Both the position numbers and the translations under genes were made by a program. A DNA stretch of 64,000 nt. Origin: Tetranychus cinnabarinus (Eukaryota > Arthropoda > Arachnida > Trombidiformes > Tetranychidae). The DNA lies in assembly GCA_022266195.1 (NCBI GenBank), contig WHVY01000005.1:5704001-5768000 (forward strand). The letters run 5' to 3'. Positions 35,985-48,864 of this stretch are shown piece after piece (within the stretch, counting starts at the first letter, position 1; each line of letters opens with the position of its first letter). Below the pieces are notes generated by a model. The model had not been told where the DNA came from. It ran no database searches and worked only from the letters and a program-made list of their open reading frames with translations.

Positions 35985-38900
35985 TACTTCGCTTTTTTCT
36001 TGTATTCTTTTTGCTTTTTCAATTGTCGCATGAAAAATGGTGAAATTTGTACCAAAATGATGCAATGAATCAACCATAAACCTTGAACTTTCTCGAGATT
36101 CAAGAATTTTTCCTCTTCTATTGCTAATAACACAATAACTGGCAATACCTAAGGCAAACACAATGAATTGTGGTTTACTTTTTCATGGCATCCAATGTTT
36201 GCTCATATTTGCTTTGTTATCCATTTTTGTTTCATACTTTTGTCTTCACCATCATTCTTTGTACAATAAATCGTTTTTGATTGCATGCAATTTCCTGAAA
36301 AACATTCTTGATTCTCTCGAATTTCTTTGCCCATCAAATGATCTTTCAATCTAATCGCAATCGTTTCATTTCATTGCTTATTAATTGAAATGCGTCTAAA
36401 CGTGACTTATTCTGATAATTAGTTTTTCAGTCAAAAGTGCAAAGCCTTTTCAAATTTACCATTCCGAGTCTGAATTTTCTTCTTCTCCTTAAATGCTTCA
36501 GGGCTAAAATATTGGTTGCAATCTTTTTTTCATTCCTTATTTGCTGTTGATTGAAACTGACCAAATATGAAATCATCAGTGAAACGTGAGTAACATGAAA
36601 GAAATGAAATTTTTCCGCAAAAAAATTTAATTAATTTTCCTTCAACTGCTCGAGTTGGAAAAAGTTTTGCAAGTTGAAGCAAATTTGATTGTTTCAGAAT
36701 CGAACCTTTTCTCTTCGAAAAATGTGTTTTTGCTGTTAATTCGGTTTTCAACTCTTTTCTGGTTCCTTGGGTTGGCGAACGGAAAAAAGTCTAACCTTTA
36801 CAAGCAAATAAAAATGTATAACAACACTTAAACAAAGATTGATTGATTCTGATCAAATTGGTTTTACGTTCAATTGAGCTGATTTATCATTGAGAATGGA
36901 AACTGAAAAGGAAAGGGAAAAAACGCAAAGCTCTATTGTCTTAATTTAGGTTAATTTTTCTTCTTGCTCATTGATTCTCTTCCATAGTTTATTCATTTGA
37001 TTCAATTTGTCTTCATTACTGGACAATCTGTTTACTTGATTAATAAGCAAACTTCAATTTCTAACTCAATTTACCATTCAAATTAATCGTCAGCAGATAT
37101 CGATCAACTTCATCTCGAAATTGATTTTTTCAAGTTTTCCTTTGAAAATTTGGCAAATTTTATCAACTCGAATCAAAGTCTACTTTAAAACCAAAATTAT
37201 TCAATTGAAATGGAAACAATTGATCAACCCATTGATCTGATATCAGAGGTTCACTTTACTTGTTGGAGAAGAAAATGATTGAAAGTTTCGATTCATTTAA
37301 AGATTCAAATCTCGAGTCAATCAATGCAATAACATGAAGGGAAAACAGAAGATTCCTTTTTTTCAACTGTTACGAGAAGAAATTGTAATCTATTTTCCAT
37401 TGATTTTCTCTTCATGATATGGAATGAAATGAAGCAAGATACGGAAAATTTTCAAATGTAAACAAGTGGAAAGGAAAATGTTTTTTTTCTAGTTTCAGGA
37501 GAAGAAGCCAGATGAATATTCAGATTGACAGATAAATGCAATGATTAATGGACTGGTACAAGTAATACATCAAGTTATCATATTCTTGTTACATTATTTA
37601 CAATCATGCATTTTACTTTTTCAAACACTTGCCAAGTTGATCAGTAATAATCCATGAAACATAAAATGGCTGCAATCGAAACAAAAAGTTATTCGAATCA
37701 TCATTGAATCTTATCCAATGAAACGAAAAAGATTCAAAAAAGATTCTTCTTTGAACATCTTTAAGAAACTTAACAACATAAGACTCAATGAAAGGCGAAC
37801 ATTGGGAATTTTAACTCCGAGTTTGGAGTTCAAATTATCGATTTTTTACTCAATTTAATTATAGAGATTTGTTAACAAATCAATATGAACAGTTCTTTGT
37901 ATTGTTTGTATTGATGAAAATTGAATCATTATTGATGGACAAATTGAAAAACTATCAACAGAAAGTGAAGATGTGATTAGAATTAAAAATAGAATTAAAA
38001 GTGCAATCGATTTTTAATGAAAAAATTGTATAGTTTTTCGATTTGATTTCTTCTTCGCAAATCAGGACATTGATAGACTTGATTGAAATGACTAAATTGA
38101 TTTTTAGTCAAATTTTTTTCTAAATTTTCGATCGAATTGAAATTCTCAAGTTGACATTCAATTTAGGTTGATGCACTTTTAAAGAGCATTTGTTTTACGG
38201 TTAGTTTAGTCCAGTTGAAACTTTGACGTATTTCTAGATTTGGTTCACTTCGAATAAAACTTTCTTAAAGAGTTCGAATAGAAAGTTAAGAATTGCATTT
38301 CGATATTTGGATTTGCAAAGTTGATTTGATTGATAATTATAGACTGTTAAGGTGAAATTGATTCAGTCAATGGGATAAAAGTTTTGAATTGAAATTGATC
38401 AGGTAATGGATGATTGAGGCAAGAGAATGGGAAAACTGTCAAGCGTCAGGCTGAAAATTTCACTCCAACTATGGGAATGAAGTGGAAGAAAAAAAGACTT
38501 TTAAGTTACTTTTCAATCAAAATAATACCCATTTTCATTTCAACAAAAAAAAATTCAACTTCTGTCAAGAAAATTTTCTTTTCTTTTCCACCAATAATTC
38601 AATGTCTACTGGGTAACATTGAGAATCAGAATAAACTCTTTGTTTTCCTGATCAATTGTTTTCCCACTCACAAGCTTTCATGTCAATGAGAAGAGTAAAG
38701 GAAAAAAAACTTTTCATTTTTCAGTGTTGATACAAAACTAGTCAAAGAGCAAACATTGAGCGAAAATTTCATTTCTCAACTTTTATTTTCTTTGATCAGT
38801 CGTTCATTTTTCTTGCAACTTTACCTACTTAACCATCCATCATGAAGCTCATCTCATAACTGATGAACCAGCGTGAGGCTAAACCAGTGCATTACCATTA

Positions 38901-39134
38901 ACATCACCTTTGGTGAAAAAGGATGAGAAGCGAAAAGGGTTTGTTTAGGAAAAAACTTGAAAAGGAAATTTGATTTATCTTGAATAACATCAACCATGTA
39001 AGAATCATTTTTCTCATTTCTCTCCTTCTTTGGTGGAAATCGCTTTTTCTCTCTCTCCTGGAAACTCTCTCTTCCCATGAAATCCGAAAAGCTACTTGGA
39101 GCATTATGCAAATAAGGGATCAAGAAGCGATGCA

Positions 39135-39160
39135 GATCATGATGATCATGATGATCATGA
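39135..39160. repeat. 9-bp tandem repeat GATCATGAT
   Basis: Almost three units of GATCATGAT. The unit is nearly self-complementary (ATGATCAT), so the array can also fold back. It lies in gene-free DNA. Confidence 0.75.
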
Positions 39161-40770
39161 ACAGAAATATGATGAGTAAAGACGCGATGTGAGAAGAGCA
39201 TTAGTATGCAATGGAATAAAAGTAACATGAAAGTTTTTTCACCTTTTCATGCCCATGAGTAGAATATTATTGATTCACTTTTCCTCTTCAAGTGTATATT
39301 CATTCAATCATCATTTCTCATCATCTTTCATCTTTTCTTTTCTTTATTCTTCTTCTTCTGAACAATATTACTTTTGTTTCATGCCAATTCTTATTCCAAT
39401 GTAAATTGTAAGTAAACAACATTAGATTACATGATGTTTGTCTTAATGAAGTATTAATACAAAGGGAAAGAGCAAAAATGCTGACCAATGTTATTAACAT
39501 TGTTTCCAATCGTATTATTAATTCGAGTCATTTTTCCCTTCTTCTTCCTTCCCTGTCTTGGAATATACGATAAACTGATTCAACTTGTTTCCAATGTTGT
39601 GTGTTTTCTTCTCCTAGCATCATGTGCACATGCATATTGAACAACATTATTCAATAAAAATGATAGCAAAATGTAACCCAATTAAGTGAACAAAATATTC
39701 ACTTCAATCATGATAAATTTCAAATTTAATCAACTATAAGACATGAAAAGTAAATGGTTAGGAATTGCAAGATTCATTCAATTTTCTTATAAAAATTATC
39801 CATTAACTTCAAAAAACTATACAAAAATCAACCCAAAATCCAATCCTTTTCCACTAACAAAAAGATCCAAATTTTCCAGTCGAATTTTTCAGACTGAAAA
39901 AACTTTTCACCAAACTTTCCAAAATTCAAATTCCGTTCAACTTTTTCCATTCACAAAAGTCCTCTTTGACAGTTGAACGTCCAATCTGGCGAAACTCAAA
40001 CTTTGTTAACTCCCAAAACATGATTAGAATGTCTAAAAACAAATCAGAGTTGATCTTTGACCAACAGAGGGAATTCAAATTTAAAACCGTTTCATGAATA
40101 CTCAGAGTTTTGAACGTTTTCTGCATTAACGATTTCCATTTAAATTTTGAGTTTTTTGTCCAGTTTCTAATTGGTCTACTTCTGAGTCAAATTGTTTCAA
40201 TCTCGCAGATTCCTCATGATTAATAGTGATCCAGTCATCTAATTGGATAACTTGAAGGTTTCTTTCGTTTTGTTTCAAGACTAAACGGACGATCCAAGTG
40301 AGAATTGTAAAACTAATTTAGGGATTTCATGTGCGAAGAGAAGAGGTTGATTAATTTGTTTGTTTTTGATTGAATTTTTTGAGGCCCATAAAATTGAGGT
40401 TAAAAGTAGCAGTTGGCTTTGAAGTGATTTTGATTTTACACTGGCTTAAGGTTGGAGTGAATATTGAACTGGGAAGGGAAAGAGACGAGATAAGTTGAGT
40501 AATGAACAGATAAACAGAAGAGATAATAGAGTAACATGAAGCCCTCGGGTAACAAGTTAATTAGATAAAATTTGAGTGGAAAAAAAGAGAAAAGAAAGAA
40601 AGGCGAATAAAGAGGTAAAAGTTAAGGAACAAAAGAAGTGCAAGATTAATAGGAAAAGATTCTGGTTAAATGAATCTCAAGTGTATAGTTGAACATGAAA
40701 AGAGTTGAAATATATTGACTGTAAAAAAAGAAATTCATTTTTATTCTGGTAAAAGTGAGCAACATAAAAG

Positions 40771-40950
40771 ATGAGAAATCATTGTTATCCTGATGGTGTC
40801 TTTAACTCAACGCGTAATCATTCAGCAAGTCCATGGAACTGGCGTGGCAAAAGAATTTCAGAAAATCTTGCAAATCAAGAGTTGGACGAATTCCCTCTTA
40901 CAGTCATTTTAATTTCCAACTTGTTTAGTCACAAGTTTTTTATCCATTAG
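40771..40950 (+). CDS. Possible 59-codon open frame, function unknown
   Basis: An ATG-to-TAG frame starting MRNHCYPDGVFNSTRN, with mixed residue content (W, P, R, D, G, H) unlike the F/L/K/S chance frames around it. No signal peptide, domain or homolog is recognised and no splice sites are obvious. It may be a chance frame, an exon or a decayed fragment. Confidence is low. Confidence 0.15.
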   Translation: MRNHCYPDGVFNSTRNHSASPWNWRGKRISENLANQELDEFPLTVILISNLFSHKFFIH

Positions 40951-43900
40951 AGGAACATTGAAAGAGTTTATTGTCCTGAAAGTTGAAACAATGAATGCAA
41001 CTTTGAAATTCTGTTCTCTTCCTCATTCAAGTTAACAAATTCATCAGCTTGGATAAACTTTGAGTTATGAGGTTTGTCCAGTTGGAAAGTTTAGTTGAAT
41101 GTTCAACATTTTTGTTTCTCTTTTTGCTTTTCGAGTTTGGAGAGTGAAAAATGATGAAACTGTGTGGTAAACATTTGAATGTAAAGGTGAAGAAACTTTT
41201 TTTGAGTTTCACGGTGAAAGGTGAAACAAGCAGGATGAAAGTTTGATCAGGAAGAGGATGAAAAGGGATTGGTTTAGTTGTAAAGCTGGAAAGTTGGTGG
41301 AATGAAGGGAATGACTGGGAGAGGAAAGTAGGGATTGATGAAGGATGGATTTAGATTTAGATTTGTTGGACTTTTCAGGCTGATAATTCATCATTTGGTT
41401 CATTTTGGTTGAGGTTGTCTTGGTAAGATGAGGATAAGAAAGAAAAACAAAAGTTTTGATGATTATTATGAGAAGGGAAAAAGGAAAGAAACGGAAAAGG
41501 AAAACGTGAAAAGATTAACATTGAGAAGGGAAGAACGTGAAAAGTTTCAAGTGCAAAAGATGAAGATGAATAAATGTTTGAGCTTTTCTTTTCAGATTTG
41601 AAATGAACGAGTCAGATAGGGAAAGATGGAATTGGTAAGAAGGATAAAAAAGCTAAATTAAACAGAGTATAACTCCAACTGGGAAGCAAATAAATTATGT
41701 GCCAATGATAATATCATACGTTGGAAAAGGGATTTTTTGGATAGATTAACATTCTCAAGTTTGGGTTTGGTAAGAAAAGATGGGAAAAGGGAACGAAAAG
41801 TTGGAAGAAAATGTTGTTGCTCTCATGGTGAAAATAAGGAGGAAGTTTTGGATGAATAAAGAGAAACATGATAATGATGAGAATCAAGAGTAAGAAGAAA
41901 TGTGAATAAAGTTATCGATTAAGCTGAACATTTCAAGATTTGAGATAAAAATTCAAAGATAATTGAAAATGTTAAGAACCATAAAGTTAATGAATATTGT
42001 GTGAAATTGATTAACTGAAGAGTTGCGAAGCGAGAGATGAAAGCCAATTCTGCCTCCTCTCCATTTTTTGGAAATTAAAGCAACAATAGATCTAGATAAT
42101 AGATTCTCAACAATATATCCAATTCCATGATTGGATCGACAGATATCGAAAAACAATCGAAAAACTGTAAGCGTTGTTTAGCTGTAATACGATTTTCATA
42201 TATCATTTTTTTGATTCACAATGCTTTCAATGATAATTCAATACTTTGAACTTTTTACTTCAAGTTAAGATAATTTTACAGAGTGAACTTTCCAACTTGA
42301 ATGAAACAACGCTATCTAATGCGAAGTAATGCTTTCTATCATTAGCTCTTAAATGCTATTTTGCTTCTTTCTGCTAAATCGATAATTGATAAATAATGAA
42401 ACTTGAAAACAATTTCTAGTTAAAAACTGATGAAACAACCTATTGTTAGTTCACAGCTTTCCGTTATAATTCATTTCATCTTTTAAAATCTAATGATGAT
42501 TACATTTTAATGTAGTGTTAATGATGAAATAATTTCAATTTGACTTCTTTTTGATTCTAGGTTAGTTATTTCATTTTGAAAAAGAGAAACTAAAAGATTT
42601 AATCGATTGTTTGCTCTGTGCTATTACTTGATTATTGGATTTAGCTTATAGCAGCAACTAATAGTTGAACTAATTGAGAGTTTGTTAGTTGAAAATTAAC
42701 AAAATTTCAAAGGTTAATGATGGCATGGAAAAAGTTGACCTGGAGGTGAATGGCAACTGGAAAATGTTTCATCAAACTGCAATTGTTATTTGCAATCATT
42801 TGATACAAAAGTGTATAATAATGGCAAGAATACAAAGGTCAAGGAGTGACACTTTTCATTCCGAAAATGATTGATAATCGTAGGTTTGGTAAACTTTGGT
42901 AAGAAAGAAAAATTGTGTCTCATGATTGGATAAGCAAAATGTTTTTGCACATTGACTTATTGACAGTTGTAGCAAGTTTAAGGAAATGTAAGGTTTTGTT
43001 TCCAATTAAATGATCAACGTTATTATTGTACACATTTACAAAGTGAAGACATGAGACTCTCATTTTTGAAGGTAACAAGATGAAGGGTAAGAATAAAGAT
43101 AAACTGGTGATGGAAGAGGGAAAAAAGTAATATCCTTATTACATTGGATATGAATTGTGAATGATAGTGATAATATGAATCATTCAATGTAAATGATTAG
43201 AGGAAAGACAAAAAATTGTTTGATTGATGGTTTACGTTGACATTGATTGTCATTTCTTACAGACAAATTAAAGGCTAACAAGTTTTCCGAAATCAGGAAA
43301 GTATCATTTCCATAGACTATTTGGGCTCTTCAGCAGCGATCTCATACATGTATGTTATGGCTTAGATTAAGATTATATTCTGATTTCAAGAAAACGATGT
43401 TAATTTTTAGAATGAAGAAGGCAATCGTCGGTTCTACGCAAATGATACTGTCAAGCAAATTTTACACTCCTACTTGATAGAGAATAAAAGTGCTTATAGA
43501 TGAAATATTTTCAAGTAATTGTTAAATCAGTAAATGCGTTTGTCTTGATGCAAAGTCTTCGCAATGAAATTGATGCGATCATTTTGTTCATACACTTATA
43601 GCTTAATTTTATACCTGGTTTCAAATTAATCTATCATTGGATTTATTGAAATTTAGTTGCTTATTAGCGTTCAGCTTATGAATAAGCTCAAAACGGTAGG
43701 GTTTTAAGCATTTCCTTTTCAGATTCTGAGACAAGTTAGTTTTTCTGGCACGGCCCCCTTCTGATATAAACAATTTTGTCCGCTTCTCAGCCGATGCTTG
43801 TGATACCGTAATACAATATGTAACATTTTTAGTTTTGAAAATTTTTTAGATAGAAAAATAAGCTTTTAATGAAAAATAGAAAAAATGAAAATACAAATTG

Positions 43901-43998
43901 GAGTGTACGACTGGATTCTTGCCTCAACCCACCTCAAATAGCGCTCTTAACGAGTAAAAGTCACAACTCAATACATAAAATAAACCGATCCTTCAAAC

Positions 43999-44171
43999 TT
44001 AGGCCAGTTCACTTCGTACCTCCGCCACCTCGGTCCTCAGCTCCCTGATTCGATTTCAAAGACTGCTGTCACGAGCTCTAGTTGCTCGATGTGAGCCTAC
44101 TGATCCTCATCCAGACGTAGACGCTCTATAGCCTGTCAAATTGATGCGGATGATAAGGGCACAGCGCTCAT
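43999..44171 (-). pseudogene. Broken coiled-coil reading frame inside the inverted-repeat element
   Basis: From an ATG at 44171 the minus strand reads MSAVPLSSASI-stop-QAIERLRLDEDQ-stop-AHIEQLELVTAVFEIES, then after a frameshift LRTEVAEVRSELA-stop. The heptad-like Leu/Ile/Val spacing with many E and R suggests a coiled coil, and composition is clearly protein-like against the AT-rich background. Two stops and one shift show it is dead. I do not recognise the family; a transposon-encoded protein is likely from its position. Confidence 0.4.
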
Positions 44172-44214
44172 TGCTGGCTTTAACGGATACTTGCCTCTGT
44201 TTAGTAAAACTGAT

Positions 44215-44320
44215 AATGGAGATGATGGACTGAAACGGAGGGGCTTATGTTATTTGAATGAAGATGATGGACTAAAACAAAGGTACAGGGGTATTTAGGA
44301 TGGAGATGATGGACTGAAAT
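44215..44320 (+). repeat. 42-bp tandem repeat, about 2.5 units
   Basis: The motif GGAGATGATGGACTGAAA (second copy GAAGATGATGGACTAAAA) recurs with starts at 44215, 44257 and 44299, a period of 42 bases. It lies inside the inverted-repeat element, between the coiled-coil remnant and the right end. 42 is a multiple of 3, so it could once have been coding. Confidence 0.7.
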
Positions 44321-44443
44321 GGACTAACATAGGTTAATTTACATAATTTTTTTTAAATTACAAGGTTACTTTCCAATAACTAAAGTTTTATTTCAAAATC
44401 AAAAAACTTATACTGTATTACCAGCGTTGGCTTAGAATGGGAC

Positions 44444-47400
44444 ATTTCATGCCTACTTTCGTTACTATGAGACTAACTGTTATGTTTAATATTTCCTTCT
44501 GGTCCCTTCGTGTACCTACAAATTATTTTGAAACTCTAGATTTATAGTTCTATGGTTTGGGGAGGCTACTGAAGGAATATTTTCATTATCTGACTTTTGA
44601 TTCTCGAGTCATTAGCAGAGACGAAGATGAAGATAAAATGCTCAGTGCTTGACGTTTAGCCCTTCGTTGAAGTTGGGTACATTGATGAACCCACACGACA
44701 GCAAGATTAAAGATACAAGTACTTTACACCGTTCATGCTTCTCTAAAAAATTTATTGCAGATAGCGAGTGTAAGAGAGGTCAAACGAAGAATCAACAACT
44801 ACAGTTGAGTGAAGTAAATTTTGTAAATCAATTTCAGCGCAAATGTTTCTTACAATCTGTATGAGCTACAATATAATTCAATTTACTTTAACTCTTTCAA
44901 TGATATGATGAATCGTAGTTGATAAAATATTTGAACTTTAACGAAAATTATAGTAAACTAAATTAAAAAGTTTCATGGTAAGATTGTTTGTATATCAAGA
45001 ATAATCTGAATCTGCGTCTATTATTTGATTTAGCAACACTTAAATTGGGAATGAAGGATAAAGTGTTGCTCTGAATTCAAGTCATTTGTTGGTGCAACGA
45101 TGAAAATTACAGTATCGATGTTGCCTTGAAACTTGTTATTCAATATATATTCATGAGATTCTCTGGTTTTATCTTCTTATTGAATAAAAAGTTTGGACCA
45201 AATTATTGAACGAGAATTGGTTAACATGGTTAATTTGATTATTACGATTCACAGAAAATGTTATTTCAAACTTGAATTGATTAGCACAATGATCTCAATC
45301 ATTGATAAAACACTAATTATAAATTGTAATGAGAAGTGTTAATAAAATTGGAATCAAGTGTTGATTGAGAAAAACAAAAAGCAAAGAATCGGAAGCAAAG
45401 AAGAAGAAAAATGGAAATGAAAAGTTTCCAGGTAATAGCTCAATGACAAAATGATCCAAATAATGATGTCAAAAGTAATTGATTGTCATTGGATTGAATA
45501 ATGATGATGAAAATGTCTATCATTAGAAGGTGAAAAAATGAGATTCAGAATGTGACTCTTGACAACCTTTGACTGGATTCAAGTTGAGGTTAAACTTGCT
45601 AAATAATTTTAAAGCAAGAATAAGTTTAACTTTTTTTGTTGTTGCTTTGACTCTTGATGATGAAGGATAAAGCAAAGGCTGAAGGAATGTTTCAAAGATG
45701 AAAACCATTAAGAAAATCTTTTCCTGGTTTATATGGTTGAGATAATGATGAATTGTAGTTGAAACTTTGGCAAGTTTGAGTGGAGAAGAAAAATGTTTAA
45801 ATTGTTATCAACATTTTCAGTTTTGATATTATTTTGATTCTCTTTTGTTTGCTCTGTAACATGATAACATTCAAGTCTATTGGAACAATGAAAATGAACA
45901 TTAAAAAGACTCTTTTTTTTCGTTTGCTGCCTTTTCTTACATTTTGTAAAGTTCAAGTTGTTGTTTAAAGGAAAAGAATAAAGATTTTCATTTCTGGCTT
46001 GTTTGAGAGGAAGAAAGTAGTTATTAATGATATGAATGAAGTAGTGAAAAAGTAGCCATGAAAAGTTGACACTTGAAATCCAGAATAATAGATCATCGCT
46101 AATCCCATTTCAACTTTCCAGGCTTCAAGGTGAGGTGAAATCGGGTTAAATTGTTCAACACATTTTTCATATCCATTTTAACTGTTCAAGTTTCAGAGAA
46201 GAAAAAATGAAACCATTTCCTCTTTAAAATGTTCAGTTTCTCTTTTTGTGATTTTCTTTTTCTTTTCATTCCATGTTCATTATCTAGTTTCATGTGTGGG
46301 CAATAGATCAAGACAAAAGTTATTTAATCAACGCACAAGATCTTAAGTGTTTAGTCTCAAGATTTTACTGTTCAGTTTTCAATTAACGATGCAGCATTGT
46401 GTATTAACGGAAGAGCCATTTTAATCTTGATAACATGTAGGATGAAAATGATCAAAATCGATACTCTTCAATGTTGATTTTGAGTTCGAATTTGACTTTT
46501 TCAAAATTCGACTGTGAATTTATCTGAAATTCCCGTCAAGCTGTATCGATACATTTTTTATCACTTTACTTTTTGGGAATAATTGAATGCTAAAGATTAC
46601 GTTTCACTAGATTAGGCTGAGTTTATTTGTAATCTTACTTCGTACATCAACATAAAGGACTATGGTTAATCATCAAAAGTTACATCAGTAAAATAAGTTT
46701 CATGGAAAAATCTGCTTCCATAATTGAATAAAAGGCGATCGAAGTTTAAACTTTGGACTTGATTTTCTCGAAAACTGTCGATCTTAATAGCACTTATGGA
46801 CTAAGTTTTTATGCTCCTACAAACCGATCAAGTCTCAACTATTAACTTGAAAGTCAAAGTGTTTGTTCAAAATCATTTAGAAAAATTGTTTAATATTATT
46901 CTACGATTCAAGTTGACTTACCGATTGACAATTTACTAGTTTACAATTACTGAACAATTTGAGACAAACTTTCAATATATTTTCCAAAAACTTGGGTAAT
47001 TATAATACATGAGCAGATCTTTGAAATAGTCAGCACTTACAATGTAACAATTTATTAGCAAACTCTCAGCGAATAAATTTTTCAATTGAAATCTTAAAAA
47101 TAACAATTCTTGCAATGATAATATTCCTGACAGAATTTTGTTGACCAAAAATGTTGAATTGAATTTGGAATAATTTTTGTCCTCAATGTCATGGTTTAAG
47201 CTGTTCAAGTTGAAGATGAATAAATAAAGCAAAGGTTAGGTTAAGGGCAAAAGGTTTCCAGCTGACATTGATGGAGTAAAGTTGAAAATTGAAGTGAAGG
47301 TAAAAGGGAAGAAAGAATGAGATTGAATTGAGTGAACGAAAAGGGATAAACTGAATAACTAACTGGGAGTGTCTGTAGGAGTGAAGAAAATATATATTTA

Positions 47401-48864
47401 TATTTGTGAGGTAAATAATGTATTATATAAAAGATGGGAATCAAGAAGAAGAGTAGAGATGGAAAAGGAGAAAAGGTGAGTTTAAAGGGAAAACAAGTGG
47501 TAATAAGGTGGGACTCGAGTAAATCAAATGAATAAACAAGAATATAAATGTTCATGTCATTGAATTGATAAATTGAGTTGATAGAAGGCTTTTTTCTCAC
47601 TCAATTTTCTTATAAACATCTAACATTTCCTTTATACTATTGAATGTTGTTTGACGAAAAAAAAGAGAAAGAAATAAGAGAAGTTATTGGCTAAATATAA
47701 TGTTATTAGATTGTACGGAAAACTGTACAATCGAATTGCAATTCAATTTCGAGTTTACTTTTTCATGTTCAACTTATGCTTTTTCAATTGTTTTTTCATG
47801 TTTTTTTAGGTTCAATTTTTTCACCGGGTTAACTCTTTTGTTTCAACTAATACTGTCATTGGTTGGGTTAAGTGTAAACAAGTTTCCTGTTGACCTCTGA
47901 GTAAATCTCAATGGAATGAAATTCGAGTGTAAACGTTTGAGCGTTTGTCTCTTTCGCGACTTGAAATGACTTTAATAGGAAATGATTGAATAATGTTGAG
48001 ACAATTTTTTCATCAAATATTACTTTTGATGGTCTGGTAATGATTGGAAACCTCTTTGGGTTTCTTTTGTTGTTGGCTAACAGCTAAATTGGTTCAACTT
48101 TTTTTGCCTCTTCTGTTTGCCTGTTTACAGTCAATAATTTGATGAAATTGAAGTAAACTTTTTTGTTCAATTGTTGAGTCTTTTTGTTGTGTTTGCTCTT
48201 GGATCATGTTTGAGGGTGAAATGATGAAAAAAATGCTGCTGAATGGATGAGCAAAAAATGATGTGGGTTAAAAGATGAGGATTCGCTTCAGTGAATACTG
48301 ATGAATGTTTTTTATCCTTCATCTTATTCATTTCTACCTCTGTCTTTGATAACCTTGATTCTCATGTTTTTTGGTTTCTCTTTCTGTTTATCTTTGGATT
48401 GAATTGAGTTTACGTTTTTTGAACTTAAAATGTTTACTTGTAATTTAATTGTCTTTTTTTCCTGTGTATAAATTATTTCAACTTGAAAAATCAGCAATAA
48501 GGTGAGCTTTGTTGCTCTGGTTTTGTTTTTCTTCTGAAATTCCAGCATACCCTCATTCGAGAGTCAACCATCAAACTGTTCTGTATGACTAACGATGTTT
48601 ACTGTGATTCGGTTGTATTTTTGTTTTGTACCGATCAAGTATTTACATATCCATTTACAATGAATTTTTAGTATTTATTTAGATCTGATTGTGATTTTGA
48701 TAACGATTCTTGTGAGCAGTTTGATTGAAGTTTTTTTTTCTCATAAAAGTTCACATAAGAATACACATTAGTTTGGTTTTTGTTGCTGCAGTTGTTTTTT
48801 TACAATCTTTTCACTGTTGCTTGTAAAATGATCATTCGATTTGTATCATTCGTTTGAGTTTTAT
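44444..48864. other. Gene-free region downstream of faf
   Basis: No convincing exon. A 71-residue frame at 44649-44864 (+) has fairly protein-like content but no recognised domain. The segment just left of 48865 should contain the faf 3' UTR on the minus strand; a TTTATT (AATAAA on the minus strand) occurs near 48674 and could be its poly(A) signal. A purine-rich patch lies at about 47.25-47.52 kb. Confidence 0.4.

Larger units (their letters stand above)
35987..43777. other. Gene-free intergenic region
   Basis: No supported gene except one weak small frame at 40771-40950. From about 40.4 to 42.0 kb the plus strand is strongly purine-rich, with many GA runs, which explains the S/K/N-rich open frames on both strands. 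A 9-bp tandem repeat lies at 39135. Confidence 0.45.
43778..44443. mobile_element. Decayed element with imperfect inverted ends
   Basis: The left end, 43778-43845, reads GTCCGCTTCTCAGCCGATGC then a GTAATACA block and AGTTTTGAAA. The reverse complement of 44386-44443 reads GTCCCATTCTAAGCCAACGC, then GGTAATACAGTAT and GATTTTGAAA. The blocks align in order over about 60 bp with small gaps. The interior is richer in G+C than its surroundings, carries a broken coiled-coil frame on the minus strand and a 42-bp tandem repeat. No target duplication was identified. It could be a DNA transposon remnant; the class is unknown. Confidence 0.4.
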
